A stretch of DNA of 64,000 nt from JADLHS01 sp964553795 (GCA_964553795.1 CAZKMR010000006.1:35166-99165), one strand, 5' to 3'; positions 26,752 through 35,007 are shown, counted from the first letter of the stretch. The notes: a model not told the origin generated them from the letters alone. Made by a program: numbers and translations.

Positions 26752-27624
26752 ATGAAAAAATTTGCAACCAGTTTCGCCTTGGTCCTGGCGTTGGCGTTGA
26801 ACGCTGCGGCCCAGGTGACGGCGGAAGTGGCGCTGGAGCAGGATCAATTTTTGATGGGGGAAGAAGTCACGGCGGCGGTGAAAATCATCAATCGTTCGGG
26901 GCAAACGTTGCAGTTTGGGGATGACCCGAACTGGTTGAACTTCACGGTGGAGGCGCGTGATGGATTGGGGGTGGCCAAGGAAGGCGAAGTGCCGGTGCTC
27001 GGTGAGTTTTCGCTCGAATCCGGTCAGGTTGCCACCCGGCGCGTGAATCTATCGCCGAATTTCGACCTGAAGCGGGCGGGTAGTTATCGCATCAACGCCA
27101 CGGTCAACATCAAGGAATGGAACCGGACAATTACCGCCACACCGAAGTCGTTCGATGTCGTCAAGGGAGCGCGCATCTGGTCGCAGGAATTTGGCCTGCC
27201 GCTGCCCGCAGGCGCCAGCAATCGTCCGCCCGAAGTGCGGCGGTACACGCTGGAACAAGCCAATCATTTGCGGTCACAACTGCGACTTTATTTGCGAATT
27301 ACGGATTTGACCGATGCCGAGGTGATCAAGGTTGTGCCCATTGGGGGTATGGTTTCCTTCAGCCATCCGGAGCGCCAGATTGATCGGCTCAACCGCCTGC
27401 ACGTCTTGTATCAAAATGGAGCCAAATCTTATCTCTACACCGTGGTGAGTCCGGATGGCGATGTCCTCTTGCGGCAAACGCACGAGATCACCACCTCGCG
27501 ACCGCGGTTAAAGGCGGATGAAGAGGGTGGTTTTTTAGTCATGGGCGGGGCGCGGCGATTGAGCCTTGATGATCTGCCGGCCCCGGGAACAACCCAAGCC
27601 AATGGAAGTCCTGAGAAACTGTAA
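26752..27624 (+). CDS. Secreted protein of unknown function
   Basis: A 290-residue protein with a clear signal peptide (MKKFATSFALVLALALNAAAQ), then an immunoglobulin-like beta domain (about 22-135, VALEQDQFLMGEEVTAAVKIINRSG) resembling the intracellular-proteinase-inhibitor or NEAT-like beta sandwiches seen in envelope proteins, and a mixed C-terminal region (about 170-290). No catalytic motif is recognisable. The end of the gene overlaps the start of the DUF481 gene by 23 bases, so the two are probably translated from one message. I do not recognise a named family. Confidence 0.7.
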   Translation: MKKFATSFALVLALALNAAAQVTAEVALEQDQFLMGEEVTAAVKIINRSGQTLQFGDDPNWLNFTVEARDGLGVAKEGEVPVLGEFSLESGQVATRRVNLSPNFDLKRAGSYRINATVNIKEWNRTITATPKSFDVVKGARIWSQEFGLPLPAGASNRPPEVRRYTLEQANHLRSQLRLYLRITDLTDAEVIKVVPIGGMVSFSHPERQIDRLNRLHVLYQNGAKSYLYTVVSPDGDVLLRQTHEITTSRPRLKADEEGGFLVMGGARRLSLDDLPAPGTTQANGSPEKL

Positions 27625-28636
27625 TTCAAAATTCTTGTCCTTCGTTTTCAGTGGGATTGTCACGCTGGCCTGCTTTGGCCGCGTGACGGCAGCGCAAGCG
27701 GCGGAGGTGGTGGTACAATTGCGCAACGGCGACCGGATTACCGGCCAACTTGTCACCCAGGAAACCAACCACGTCGTGGTCAAAACGACTTGGGCCGGGC
27801 AACTGATATTGCCGTTGGACGTGGTGGGCGGGTTGCGCACGGCGACCGGCGCGGATTTATTGGCGACACCAACTCCGGCTCCCGCCCCGGCAAAGGCCGT
27901 GGCCGCAGCGAAACCGAAACCGACAACTCCGGCCCCCGCCACCGCCCCGGCCCCAACTAAAGCGCCGGCCAAGTTGAAAAACAACCTGCAACTCGGCTCC
28001 AACCTCGCTTTTGGCGCGCGCGATCAGGAGACGATTTACGCCCGCTTCAAATCCACCTACGAGAAACCCTACCCCGGCAACCCCAAGAAGTTTTTTCGCA
28101 CCATCGCGGATTACACGGCGGATTACGGCGAAACGGACAATCTGCGTTCGGCCAACCGCATGAACGGCAGTTTGAAAACGGATTTCGACCTGGGCGAGAA
28201 GACTTATTTCTACAACGTCGGCAGCGCGGGTTACGATGAGATCCGCAAGATCGATCTGCAATACGCCGTCGGGCCGGGAATGGGTTATCACCTGTTTAAG
28301 CTAACCAACTTCGAACTCGATTTGGAGGGCGGTGTGGATTACCAGGCGCAAAAGCGCAGCGTGGGGGAAAGCCCCGAGAATTTCTTTCTGCGCGCCGCGC
28401 AAAACTCCACCTGGAAAGTCAGTCCGCGCGTGTCGCTATCGAAGAAGCTGGAGTTCTTCCTCAACGGCGAGGACTCGGAACAATTCCGGTTTCGGCTCGA
28501 CGCGACCGCCAGCTACAAGCTCCTGGACAATGTCTCGCTCAATCTGACGGTGCTCGATCAGTACGACACGTCTCCTGCGCCCAAGGTGGATCAGAACGAA
28601 TTGCAGTTCCGTTCGGCCATCGGCATCACATTCTGA
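27602..28636 (+). CDS. DUF481 family outer-membrane beta-barrel protein
   Basis: A 344-residue protein with a signal peptide (LSFVFSGIVTLACFGRVTAAQA), a small N-terminal domain (about 34-75, VQLRNGDRITGQLVTQETNHVVV) typical of many planctomycete and verrucomicrobial envelope proteins, a Pro/Ala/Lys-rich linker (about 85-130) and a C-terminal DUF481 barrel (about 135-344). The barrel alternates polar and aromatic residues (TYFYNVGSAGYDEIRKIDLQY) and ends in a phenylalanine (GITF), the usual C-terminal aromatic signal for outer-membrane insertion. The ATG at 27602 gives the signal peptide; an earlier in-frame ATG at 27566 does not. The start overlaps the preceding gene by 23 bases. The transported substrate, if any, is unknown. 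Confidence 0.8.
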   Translation: MEVLRNCNSKFLSFVFSGIVTLACFGRVTAAQAAEVVVQLRNGDRITGQLVTQETNHVVVKTTWAGQLILPLDVVGGLRTATGADLLATPTPAPAPAKAVAAAKPKPTTPAPATAPAPTKAPAKLKNNLQLGSNLAFGARDQETIYARFKSTYEKPYPGNPKKFFRTIADYTADYGETDNLRSANRMNGSLKTDFDLGEKTYFYNVGSAGYDEIRKIDLQYAVGPGMGYHLFKLTNFELDLEGGVDYQAQKRSVGESPENFFLRAAQNSTWKVSPRVSLSKKLEFFLNGEDSEQFRFRLDATASYKLLDNVSLNLTVLDQYDTSPAPKVDQNELQFRSAIGITF

Positions 28637-28649
28637 ACGGCGTCCGCGG

Positions 28650-29663
28650 TTACTGTAATTCTTCCAGCGATTGCACGCGGGTTTGCATGGAGCGCACAAT
28701 GGGTAACGCGCGCTGCAACACCGCCTGCTCCGTCTGGCCGATGTAAGATTTCATCACCACCCGCACCGCGGCAATCGGATCACCGTTCCGGTCGCGTAAC
28801 GGTTGCACGACGGAAACGGTGCCTTTCCCGCGCCCGTAATAAACATGGCCGTTGGCGATGCTGTCTTTCTCAGACGCGCCGCCGGGTTGGCCGATTTCGG
28901 TCTCGTCGTCGCTCGCCACAATGCGCGGTTCGCCTTGTTCGTCCGGCAGATAAATCTTCAGCCCCTCCAAGCGGGAAAACTCCTTCAGCGCGTCACGCAG
29001 GATTACCTGCGCCAACGGTTCACGCGGCGTGTAAACGATGCGCGTGTCGGCAAAGCGCGTCACCGCATCAGACTTGGTCCAGAAGCCGATTTTGCCGGAA
29101 GCGAAGCTGGTGTCGTTCAGCTCGGGCAGCACCGGTTGGCCGTTGAGCCAGGCGCGAATCTTGTTCCCTTGACATTCGATTTTCAATTCGTGCCATTCGC
29201 CCCGGGCCAAGCGCACGCTCGGCCCGATGGGTTGACTGCGAATCCCACCGACCACTTTGTAGAAGCGCAAATTGTTGCCGAGGCCGCTGACGCGAATGAC
29301 GTAAAAACTCTTCTCATCCTGGTAACGAAACACGATGCCGGCCATCTGTTCCACCACGCCTTCCACGAGCTTGAATTTGGTGGTGAGGGTGAAGTCATCG
29401 AACTTCTTTTTTTCATACACCAACATGGGAAACCGCTCGTCGGTGACGTCCATGCTCGTTTGCGCCAACACGATGGCGTTGGTTTGGCCGGGCAATTCGT
29501 CCGGCACAGCGCGCCAGCGGCCCGGCCGGCCCGTGCCTGCCAAGGCATTGGTAAAGCCTGGTGGCGTTTGGTCCACCGCCGGGTCGCCAAACTTCAAAAT
29601 CAATTCCGCTCCCGTGGCTGGACCAACCAACGCGAGACCGAGCATTAAGACACGCCAGAACAT
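28650..29663 (-). CDS. Exported protein with DUF1080/LamG-like lectin fold and a C-terminal PAS/Cache-like region
   Basis: A 337-residue protein. From the ATG at 29663 it starts with a signal peptide (FWRVLMLGLALVGPATGAEL). A concanavalin-like jelly roll similar to DUF1080 (3-keto-disaccharide hydrolase) proteins covers about residues 25-215 (FDDFTLTTKFKLVEG, GEWHELKIECQGNKIRAWLNG, KIGFWTKSDAVTRF). The C-terminal 120 residues (EGLKIYLPDEQGEPRIVASDD, VVQPLRDRNGDPIAAVRVVMKS) look like a PAS/Cache small-molecule sensor fold. The longer frame to 29864 lacks a signal peptide at its end and is not used. Convergent with the DUF481 gene, divergent from fliW. A binding or sensing role is inferred only from folds. 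Confidence 0.7.
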   Translation of the reverse strand: MFWRVLMLGLALVGPATGAELILKFGDPAVDQTPPGFTNALAGTGRPGRWRAVPDELPGQTNAIVLAQTSMDVTDERFPMLVYEKKKFDDFTLTTKFKLVEGVVEQMAGIVFRYQDEKSFYVIRVSGLGNNLRFYKVVGGIRSQPIGPSVRLARGEWHELKIECQGNKIRAWLNGQPVLPELNDTSFASGKIGFWTKSDAVTRFADTRIVYTPREPLAQVILRDALKEFSRLEGLKIYLPDEQGEPRIVASDDETEIGQPGGASEKDSIANGHVYYGRGKGTVSVVQPLRDRNGDPIAAVRVVMKSYIGQTEQAVLQRALPIVRSMQTRVQSLEELQ

Positions 29664-29799
29664 GCCGGCGAGGCTCGCAAAGATACCGTCGCCGGACAAG
29701 GAAATGCACCCTGACGACCGGTTCGTTACCGGAACGACTTTGCCGGGTTGGTCTGGTTGCGCCCGGCAGATTTTTCCTCCCAGGACCGCGAAGGTTTTC

Positions 29800-29826
29800 A
29801 AAACCCCTGATTTTATTGGGGTTTTT
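29800..29826 (+). terminator. Hairpin with T-tract upstream of fliW
   Basis: aaaacccc (29800-29807) pairs with ggggtttt (29818-29825) and is followed by Ts. It looks like an intrinsic terminator, but no plus-strand gene ends before it. It may insulate fliW from read-through or act as a leader structure. Confidence 0.35.
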
Positions 29827-29830
29827 GGTG

Positions 29831-29847
29831 CTGGCATTGCCGGTGCT
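29831..29847 (+). promoter_or_regulatory. Possible sigma-54 promoter of fliW
   Basis: CTGGCATTGCCGGTGCT has GG and GC separated by the 10 bases required for the -24/-12 elements of sigma-54 promoters. It would place the transcript start about 16 bases before the fliW ATG. One visual match only. Confidence 0.3.
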
Positions 29848-29873
29848 AAGCAGCGTTTCGACATTTAACGAAC

Positions 29874-30323
29874 ATGAATACGTGCGAAACAATTGAATCG
29901 GTGGAAACCAATCGCCTCGAGCCGGTGCCGGTCCAGGCCGAGAACATCGTTCACCTGCCCCTCGGGTTGTTGGGCTTTGAATCCATCAAGCACTACGCGC
30001 TGCTGGTCAATCCCAACGAGACGCCGTTTCGCTGGTTGCAAGTGATCGATCAGCCGGATCTCGCCTTCCTGGTGGTCCCCGCGCTGGAAGTGTTTCCCGA
30101 CTATGAACCGGACGTGCCCGCCGAAGATGTGAAGTTTCTCGGCCTCAACGGTCCGGATGATGCGCTGGTATTCAACATCGTGACCCTCTCCGCCAAAGGC
30201 AGCGGCACGGTGAATCTCAAAGGACCGATCGTCGTGAATCGTTTTACGCTAAAAGGCAAACAAGTCGTGCTGGCCAACGCCTCGCGCTATTCCATTCAAC
30301 ATCCATTGCCGTTGAGCCGCTAA
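29874..30323 (+). CDS. fliW: Flagellar assembly factor FliW
   Basis: A 149-residue cytoplasmic protein that binds both flagellin and CsrA. In Bacillus and relatives, free flagellin sequesters FliW; when flagellin is exported, FliW is released and antagonises CsrA, relieving repression of flagellin translation. Family features are IVHLPLGLLGFESIKHYALL at the N-terminus, LQVIDQPDLAFLVVPALEVFPDY in the middle, VFNIVTLSAKGSGTVNLKGPIVVN, and the C-terminal ANASRYSIQHPL. csrA and a flagellin gene follow on the same strand, the canonical partners. The stop is 26 bases before the csrA ATG in the true sequence. Confidence 0.94.
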   Translation: MNTCETIESVETNRLEPVPVQAENIVHLPLGLLGFESIKHYALLVNPNETPFRWLQVIDQPDLAFLVVPALEVFPDYEPDVPAEDVKFLGLNGPDDALVFNIVTLSAKGSGTVNLKGPIVVNRFTLKGKQVVLANASRYSIQHPLPLSR

Positions 30324-30330
30324 TCAACTT

Positions 30331-30385
30331 TTTTTAACCACGGACGGACATGCTCATTCTCTCCCGCAAAGCCAACGAAAGTATC
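30331..30385 (+). repeat. Assembly-overlap copy of 30486-30540 (5' end of csrA)
   Basis: These 55 bases are identical to 30486-30540 across the N gap and contain a broken 12-codon start of csrA (ATG at 30350). Artefact of unmerged contigs, not a second csrA. Confidence 0.93.
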
Positions 30386-30485
30386 NNNNNNNNNNNNNNN
30401 NNNNNNNNNNNNNNNNNNNNNNNNNNNNNNNNNNNNNNNNNNNNNNNNNNNNNNNNNNNNNNNNNNNNNNNNNNNNNNNNNNNNN
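30386..30485. other. 100-N scaffold gap at the start of csrA
   Basis: Exactly 100 Ns between two identical 55-base blocks. No sequence is missing; fliW and csrA are in reality 26 bases apart. Confidence 0.95.
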
Positions 30486-30504
30486 TTTTTAACCACGGAC
30501 GGAC

Positions 30505-30771
30505 ATGCTCATTCTCTCCCGCAAAGCCAACGAAAGTATCGTCATCGACGGACGCATCACCGTGAAGATCGTTCGCGTCGAAGGCGACGTGGTGAAGCTG
30601 GGGGTCGAAGCCCCGGCGGACGTGCCGGTGCATCGCCAGGAAGTTTACGACGAAATCCAACGCAACAACAAAGGCGCGCTCACCCAAGGCCGCCCGGCGT
30701 TGCCGCGGTTGCCGCAAACCAAAACCCCCAAGCCTTTGAAAGGACAGCAGGTCGCTGGAACGCCGGCCTGA
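30505..30771 (+). CDS. csrA: Carbon storage regulator / translational repressor CsrA
   Basis: An 88-residue RNA-binding homodimer that blocks translation by binding GGA motifs near ribosome-binding sites. The N-terminal LILSRKANESIVIDG and the RNA-contacting VPVHRQEVYDEIQ are canonical. Beyond about residue 60 there is a Pro/Lys-rich tail (LPRLPQTKTPKPLKG), longer than in E. coli CsrA (61 residues). The leader ACGGACGGACATG places two GGA motifs directly before the start, suggesting autorepression. It is between fliW and flagellin. The apparent second csrA start at 30350 is the assembly duplicate. Confidence 0.95.
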   Translation: MLILSRKANESIVIDGRITVKIVRVEGDVVKLGVEAPADVPVHRQEVYDEIQRNNKGALTQGRPALPRLPQTKTPKPLKGQQVAGTPA

Positions 30772-30775
30772 CCCG

Positions 30776-30785
30776 ACACGGAAGT
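30776..30785 (+). promoter_or_regulatory. Candidate CsrA-binding site in the flagellin leader
   Basis: ACACGGAAGT matches the last ten bases of the CsrA consensus (ACARGGAUGU) at 8 of 10 positions. It lies 40 bases before the flagellin ATG, upstream of the ribosome-binding site (aagaaagg, 30811-30818). Confidence 0.5.
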
Positions 30786-30825
30786 CACTAAACGCGAAAC
30801 CCCATAAGATAAGAAAGGTCAAAAC

Positions 30826-31787
30826 ATGGTCATCAATACCAACATCACGGCGCAGGTCTCTGCGAATAACCTGCAAACGAGTCAGTCCATGCTGAGCAAA
30901 TCGCTCGCGCGCCTCAGCTCGGGTCAAAAAATCGTCAACCCGTCGGACGACGCGGCCGGTCTGGCCGTCGCCTCCCGCTTGACGGCGCAGGTGCAACGCA
31001 CCAACGCGGCAAAAACCAACGTCAGCAACGCCATCTCGTTCACCCAAACGCAGGACGGTTATCTTAAAAAGATCGCCAAGGCGCTGGACCGCATGAGCGA
31101 ACTCACCATGCTCGCGCAGGACGTCACCAAGTCCGACACGGACCGCGACCTCTACAACAACGAATACAGCCAGTTGGCTGCCTATATCGCCAACGCGGCC
31201 ACCAAGGATTTTAACGGCGTGCCTTTGTTCTCCGCCACCGCGCTCGATGTCACCATCGACTCCGAAGGCAATACCTTCACGATGGCCGGCGTGGACCTCG
31301 GCGCCGCCGCTTACACCGCGCTCGCCACGGACGATCTGAGCACGATTGCCGGCGCGGCTGCAGCCTTGACGAATGTCAAAGCGGCGATCAACCAGCTTTC
31401 CGTGGATCGTTCCAGCATCGGTGCGTATCAAACCCGTTTGAACTACACCGCCGAACAGTTGAGCGTCAGTGCGGAAAACCTGACGGCCGCCAGCTCCCGC
31501 ATCATGGACGTGGACGTGGCCGCGGAAAGCACCGAGTACGCGAAAGCGAACATCCTGGTGCAATCCGGCACGGCGATGTTGGCCCAGGCCAACGCCATGC
31601 CCAACAGCGTTCTGCGNNNNNNNNNNNNNNNNNNNNNNNNNNNNNNNNNNNNNNNNNNNNNNNNNNNNNNNNNNNNNNNNNNNNNNNNNNNNNNNNNNNN
31701 NNNNNNNNNNNNNNNNAATCCGGCACGGCGATGTTGGCCCAGGCCAACGCCATGCCCAACAGCGTTCTGCGCCTGCTCCAACAGTAA
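30826..31787 (+). CDS. Flagellin, crossed by an artificial gap
   Basis: Filament protein of the bacterial flagellum. The N-terminal D0/D1 helices are VINTNITAQVSANNLQTSQS and LSKSLARLSSGQKIVNPSDDAAGLAVASRL. The C-terminal D1/D0 helices are ENLTAASSRIMDVDVAAEST, EYAKANILVQ and QANAMPNSVLRLLQQ. Removing the 100 Ns (31617-31716) and one of the identical 55-base flanks gives an uninterrupted 268-residue product ending at 31787. A literal translation through the Ns drifts out of frame to 31863 and is wrong. The central part between the D1 halves is only about 80 residues, so this is a small flagellin with little or no D2/D3. AAGG lies 8 bases before the ATG. The gene is followed by an intrinsic terminator. 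Confidence 0.95.
31617..31716. other. 100-N scaffold gap inside the flagellin gene
   Basis: Exactly 100 Ns flanked by identical 55-base blocks 31562-31616 and 31717-31771. The true gap is an overlap. Confidence 0.95.
31717..31771 (+). repeat. Duplicate of 31562-31616 (assembly overlap)
   Basis: 55 identical bases encoding the flagellin C-terminus (SGTAMLAQANAMPNSVL) on both sides of the gap. Same k-mer overlap pattern as at the other two gaps. Confidence 0.93.
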
Positions 31788-31821
31788 TCTTATTGACCGG
31801 TTTCGCGTTCCCCCCTCCAAG

Positions 31822-31861
31822 CCCCTCGCCGCCGTAAGGTCGCGAGGGGTTTCCCTTTTTT
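31822..31861 (+). terminator. Intrinsic terminator after flagellin
   Basis: cccctcgc (31822-31829) pairs with gcgagggg (31842-31849), followed by tttccctttttt. It lies 35 bases after the flagellin stop. Confidence 0.85.
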
Positions 31862-32014
31862 GAAACGCGCTGGTCACGTCGCACTGACGCCGCGTAACCG
31901 GCTCTTTCGCGAAATGACGTTTCGGCTATTCCGGGCTCGCTTGGAAGCGACGCGACCACTAATCTAACGTCCCGTGATTGCGTTCGGGTGGAATGCGGTC
32001 AGCAAAATTCTTAC

Positions 32015-32761
32015 ATGATGAAAATCCTCGGCATTGTCCCCGCGCGCTACGCGTCCACCCGGTTTCCCGGCAAACCGTTGCATCCCATCGCCGGCAAATC
32101 GTTGATTCAACGCGTGGTCGAGCAATGCCAGAAAGCGGAGACGTTAACCGAAGTGATTGTCGCCACGGACGACGCGCGCATCGCGACGGTGGCGCAGCAG
32201 TTTTGTCGCGTGGAAATGACCCGGGCAGACCATCCGAGCGGATCGGACCGCATCGCCGAGGTCGCGGCGCGCTGTGAGTGCGACGCGGTGGTGAACATTC
32301 AAGGTGATGAGCCACTGATTGATCCCGGCGTGATTGATGCGGTGGCGCGGGCGTTAAACGATGCGGAAATGTCCACTGCCGCGACGCGGATTCGGGAAGC
32401 GAATGAATACGACAACCCGAACGTCGTGAAAGTCATTGTCAATGCCGCGGGCCGCGCCCTATATTTTTCCCGTCGCACGATTCCGTATCTGCGCGAGGCC
32501 GCCAGTCGTTCCGCAAGCGAACAGTTGGCGGCGTTTCCTTTTTTGAAGCACCTCGGCATTTACGGATTTCGGCGGCAGACGCTGTTGCAACTGGTGAAAT
32601 TTCCAGTTTCCCCGCTGGAGAATGCGGAGAAACTCGAGCAGTTGCGCGCGTTGGACCAGGGGATTCCGATTGCGGTGGTCACGGTGGATTACGACAGCGT
32701 CGGTGTGGATGTGCCGGAAGATGTGGCGCGGGTGGAACGGTTGTTGGCAAACCAAATCTGA
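32015..32761 (+). CDS. kdsB: 3-deoxy-manno-octulosonate cytidylyltransferase (CMP-KDO synthetase)
   Basis: Activates KDO with CTP to CMP-KDO for lipopolysaccharide inner-core assembly in the cytoplasm. Family signatures are ILGIVPARYASTRFPGKPL, VIVATDDARI, HPSGSDRIAEV, VVNIQGDEPLIDP and KHLGIYGFRR. Length is 248 residues. Two ATGs (32015 and 32018) precede MKILGI; an upstream in-frame start at 31988 lies before the conserved N-terminus and is not used. Located just before pyrG, which makes its CTP substrate, so the two may be co-transcribed. It shows the organism makes KDO-containing LPS. Confidence 0.94.
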   Translation: MMKILGIVPARYASTRFPGKPLHPIAGKSLIQRVVEQCQKAETLTEVIVATDDARIATVAQQFCRVEMTRADHPSGSDRIAEVAARCECDAVVNIQGDEPLIDPGVIDAVARALNDAEMSTAATRIREANEYDNPNVVKVIVNAAGRALYFSRRTIPYLREAASRSASEQLAAFPFLKHLGIYGFRRQTLLQLVKFPVSPLENAEKLEQLRALDQGIPIAVVTVDYDSVGVDVPEDVARVERLLANQI

Positions 32762-32854
32762 GCGTCGCGCTGGTTCGGATACAACGCAGAGCTCGGTCCA
32801 GAGCCAGTTTGTTTTGTGAACCAGCAAACGACTCCACGAAACGATTTTTTGAAC

Positions 32855-34468
32855 ATGAAATTCATATTTGTCACTGGTGGCGTGGTGAGTTCGCTCGGCA
32901 AAGGACTCACCGCGGCGGCGTTGGGCACGTTGTTGGAAAACCGCGGCCTCAAGGTCGCGATGCAGAAGTTTGATCCCTACCTCAACGTGGACCCGGGCAC
33001 GATGTCGCCCTACCAACACGGCGAAGTTTATGTGCTCGACGACGGCGCGGAGACCGACCTCGACCTCGGCCACTACGAACGCTTCACCAGCACGAAACTT
33101 TCCCGGCTCAACAATCTCACCAGCGGTCAGGTGTATCAGACTGTGCTCAACAACGAGCGCGAAGGCGTTTACCTCGGCAAGACGGTACAGGTGATTCCGC
33201 ACGTCACCGACGAAATCAAGCGGCGCATCTGGGTGGTGGCGGAACAAACGAAGTGCGACGTGTTGATCACGGAAATCGGCGGCACGACCGGCGATATCGA
33301 AGGGTTGCCATTTCTCGAAGCGATTCGCGAATTCGCCTTGGAAGCCGGGGTGGGCAACACCTGTTTCATTCACGTCACGTATGTGCCATTCATCGCGGCG
33401 GCGGGCGAACTCAAAACCAAACCCACGCAACAATCCGTCGCCAAACTTCGCGAAATCGGCATCGCGCCGCACATCGTCGCCTGTCGTTGCGAGAAGCCGC
33501 TCGACAAAGAAATGCGGCAGAAGATTTCCATGTTTTGCAGCGTGCCGGTGGAAGCGGTGATCGAAGCGAAAGACGTGGACCATTCGATCTACGAATTGCC
33601 GTTGATGCTGCAACGCGAACGCGCCGACGAACTGGTCTGTCGCATTCTGCATCTCGACGCGCCGGCACCGAAAATGGCGCATTGGCAGGAAATCATCCGC
33701 AAACTCATCGCGCCCCAGCATCGCGTGCGCGTCGGGGTGGTGGGCAAATACATCGGCTTGCAGGACGCCTACAAGTCCGTTTATGAAGCCATTATTCACG
33801 GCGGTATTGGCAACGATTGTGGCGTGGAAATCGTGCAGGTGGATGCCGAGGAAATCGAAAAACCCGACGGCGAGAAAACGCTCCAAGGTCTGGGAGGGAT
33901 TTGTGTTCCCGGTGGTTTCGGCGAACGCGGCATTGAAGGCAAAATCAAGGCGGCCAAGTTTGCGCGGGAAAACAAAGTGCCGTATCTCGGACTGTGCCTG
34001 GGCATGCAAATCGCCACCATCGAGTTTGCCCGCAACATGATGAAGTTGGAGAAAGCCCATTCGACCGAGTTTGACGAAGGCACGCCGCATCCGGTCATCG
34101 CGTTGCTGGACGCGCAGCGCAAAGTCACCAAGAAGGGCGGCACGATGCGCCTCGGCGCGCAGCCGTGCCAGTTGCAAATGGGTTCACTGGCCGCGCGATT
34201 GTACGGTTCGTTTGTGATCAACGAACGGCATCGCCATCGGTTCGAATTCAACAATGCGTATCGGGACAAGTTCGAGAAAGCGGGTTTTGTGTTCAGCGGC
34301 ACGTCGCCGGACAGCAAGCTCGTGGAAGTGATCGAGTTGAAAGATCACCCGTTCTACATCGCCAGCCAGTTCCATCCGGAATTCCTCAGCAAACCGCATC
34401 AACCGCATCCGATGTTCAAAGGCTTCATCGCCGCGGCACACCAGTTCATTCATCACAAGCCGCTATGA
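32855..34468 (+). CDS. pyrG: CTP synthase
   Basis: Converts UTP to CTP using glutamine or ammonia and ATP. The N-terminal synthetase domain has KFIFVTGGVVSSLGKGLTAA and FDPYLNVDPGTMSPYQHGEV. The C-terminal class I glutamine amidotransferase domain has GGFGERG, the catalytic Cys in YLGLCLGMQIA, and the His/Glu pair in QFHPEFLSKP. Length is 537 residues, as usual. The ATG at 32855 is preferred over an in-frame GTG at 32816 because it abuts the conserved N-terminus. The stop overlaps the next ATG by 4 bases (ATGA), coupling it to the nucleotidyltransferase-like gene. Confidence 0.95.
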   Translation: MKFIFVTGGVVSSLGKGLTAAALGTLLENRGLKVAMQKFDPYLNVDPGTMSPYQHGEVYVLDDGAETDLDLGHYERFTSTKLSRLNNLTSGQVYQTVLNNEREGVYLGKTVQVIPHVTDEIKRRIWVVAEQTKCDVLITEIGGTTGDIEGLPFLEAIREFALEAGVGNTCFIHVTYVPFIAAAGELKTKPTQQSVAKLREIGIAPHIVACRCEKPLDKEMRQKISMFCSVPVEAVIEAKDVDHSIYELPLMLQRERADELVCRILHLDAPAPKMAHWQEIIRKLIAPQHRVRVGVVGKYIGLQDAYKSVYEAIIHGGIGNDCGVEIVQVDAEEIEKPDGEKTLQGLGGICVPGGFGERGIEGKIKAAKFARENKVPYLGLCLGMQIATIEFARNMMKLEKAHSTEFDEGTPHPVIALLDAQRKVTKKGGTMRLGAQPCQLQMGSLAARLYGSFVINERHRHRFEFNNAYRDKFEKAGFVFSGTSPDSKLVEVIELKDHPFYIASQFHPEFLSKPHQPHPMFKGFIAAAHQFIHHKPL

Positions 34469-35007
34469 GTGTGCTCGCCAAGGTATCGCGCGAGGCTGAA
34501 AAAATAAATTTGCCGTTTTTGCTGATTGGTGGTTACGCCGTCCTGGCGCATGGGTTCGTCCGAACGACGGGCGACATTGATTTCCTCGTCCGCAAATCCC
34601 AGGCTGCCGATTGGCAAAAACTCCTGGAGAAACTGAGATTTGCCGTCAAATTTTCCGGCCCGACATTTCTTCAATTTGATCCGCCTCCCGAAGAAAAACT
34701 GCCTGTGGATTTGATGTTCGTTAGTGATGAGAATTTCGACACAATGTTCAGCGAGGCGAAGCAAGTTGAATCCGATAGTGTCAACACCAAGGTTGTTTCA
34801 TTGCCGCATCTTTTTGCGTTGAAGTGTCACGCGTTAAAGAGCCGCCCGCATCGAGCCATGAGAGACATCGAGGATTTGGTGCAATTGACCCGGCTCAACA
34901 AGCTCGACTTGAACGAGCCTGCGCTCCGCACTATTTTGCTCCGGCACGGTGGCCCGGAAATTTATGAACTCATCAAGCGAGAACGCGACGCACTTCGCTC
35001 TGAATGA
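34465..35007 (+). CDS. Nucleotidyltransferase-fold protein (AbiEii/MNT-like)
   Basis: A 180-residue protein with the minimal nucleotidyltransferase signature GGYAVLAHGFVRTTGDIDFLV: the GG-x-A loop followed by the D-x-D metal-binding pair TGDIDFLV, a third acidic residue in KLPVDLMFVSDE, and a C-terminal KCHALKSRPHRAMRDIEDL segment. This architecture is shared by AbiEii-type toxins and by other nucleotidyltransferases of unknown role. It starts 4 bases inside the pyrG stop. A short ORF follows and overlaps its end, which could be a partner, but a toxin-antitoxin assignment is not proven. Confidence 0.7.
   Translation: MSVLAKVSREAEKINLPFLLIGGYAVLAHGFVRTTGDIDFLVRKSQAADWQKLLEKLRFAVKFSGPTFLQFDPPPEEKLPVDLMFVSDENFDTMFSEAKQVESDSVNTKVVSLPHLFALKCHALKSRPHRAMRDIEDLVQLTRLNKLDLNEPALRTILLRHGGPEIYELIKRERDALRSE

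Noticed and set aside
30350..30385. Apparent second csrA gene start
   Set aside because: It is inside the 55-base assembly duplicate; only one csrA exists.
31788..31863. Extended flagellin C-terminus beyond the second 55-mer
   Set aside because: Results from reading through 100 Ns in the wrong frame; joining at the overlap gives RLLQQ and the stop at 31787.
30334..31959. 541-codon minus-strand ORF through both N gaps
   Set aside because: Created by translating Ns and the duplicated 55-mers; antisense to csrA and flagellin.
32459..34177. 572-codon minus-strand ORF opposite pyrG and kdsB
   Set aside because: It is antisense to two clearly recognisable genes, is rich in His/Arg/Phe, has no family resemblance, and arises from GC-rich codon bias.
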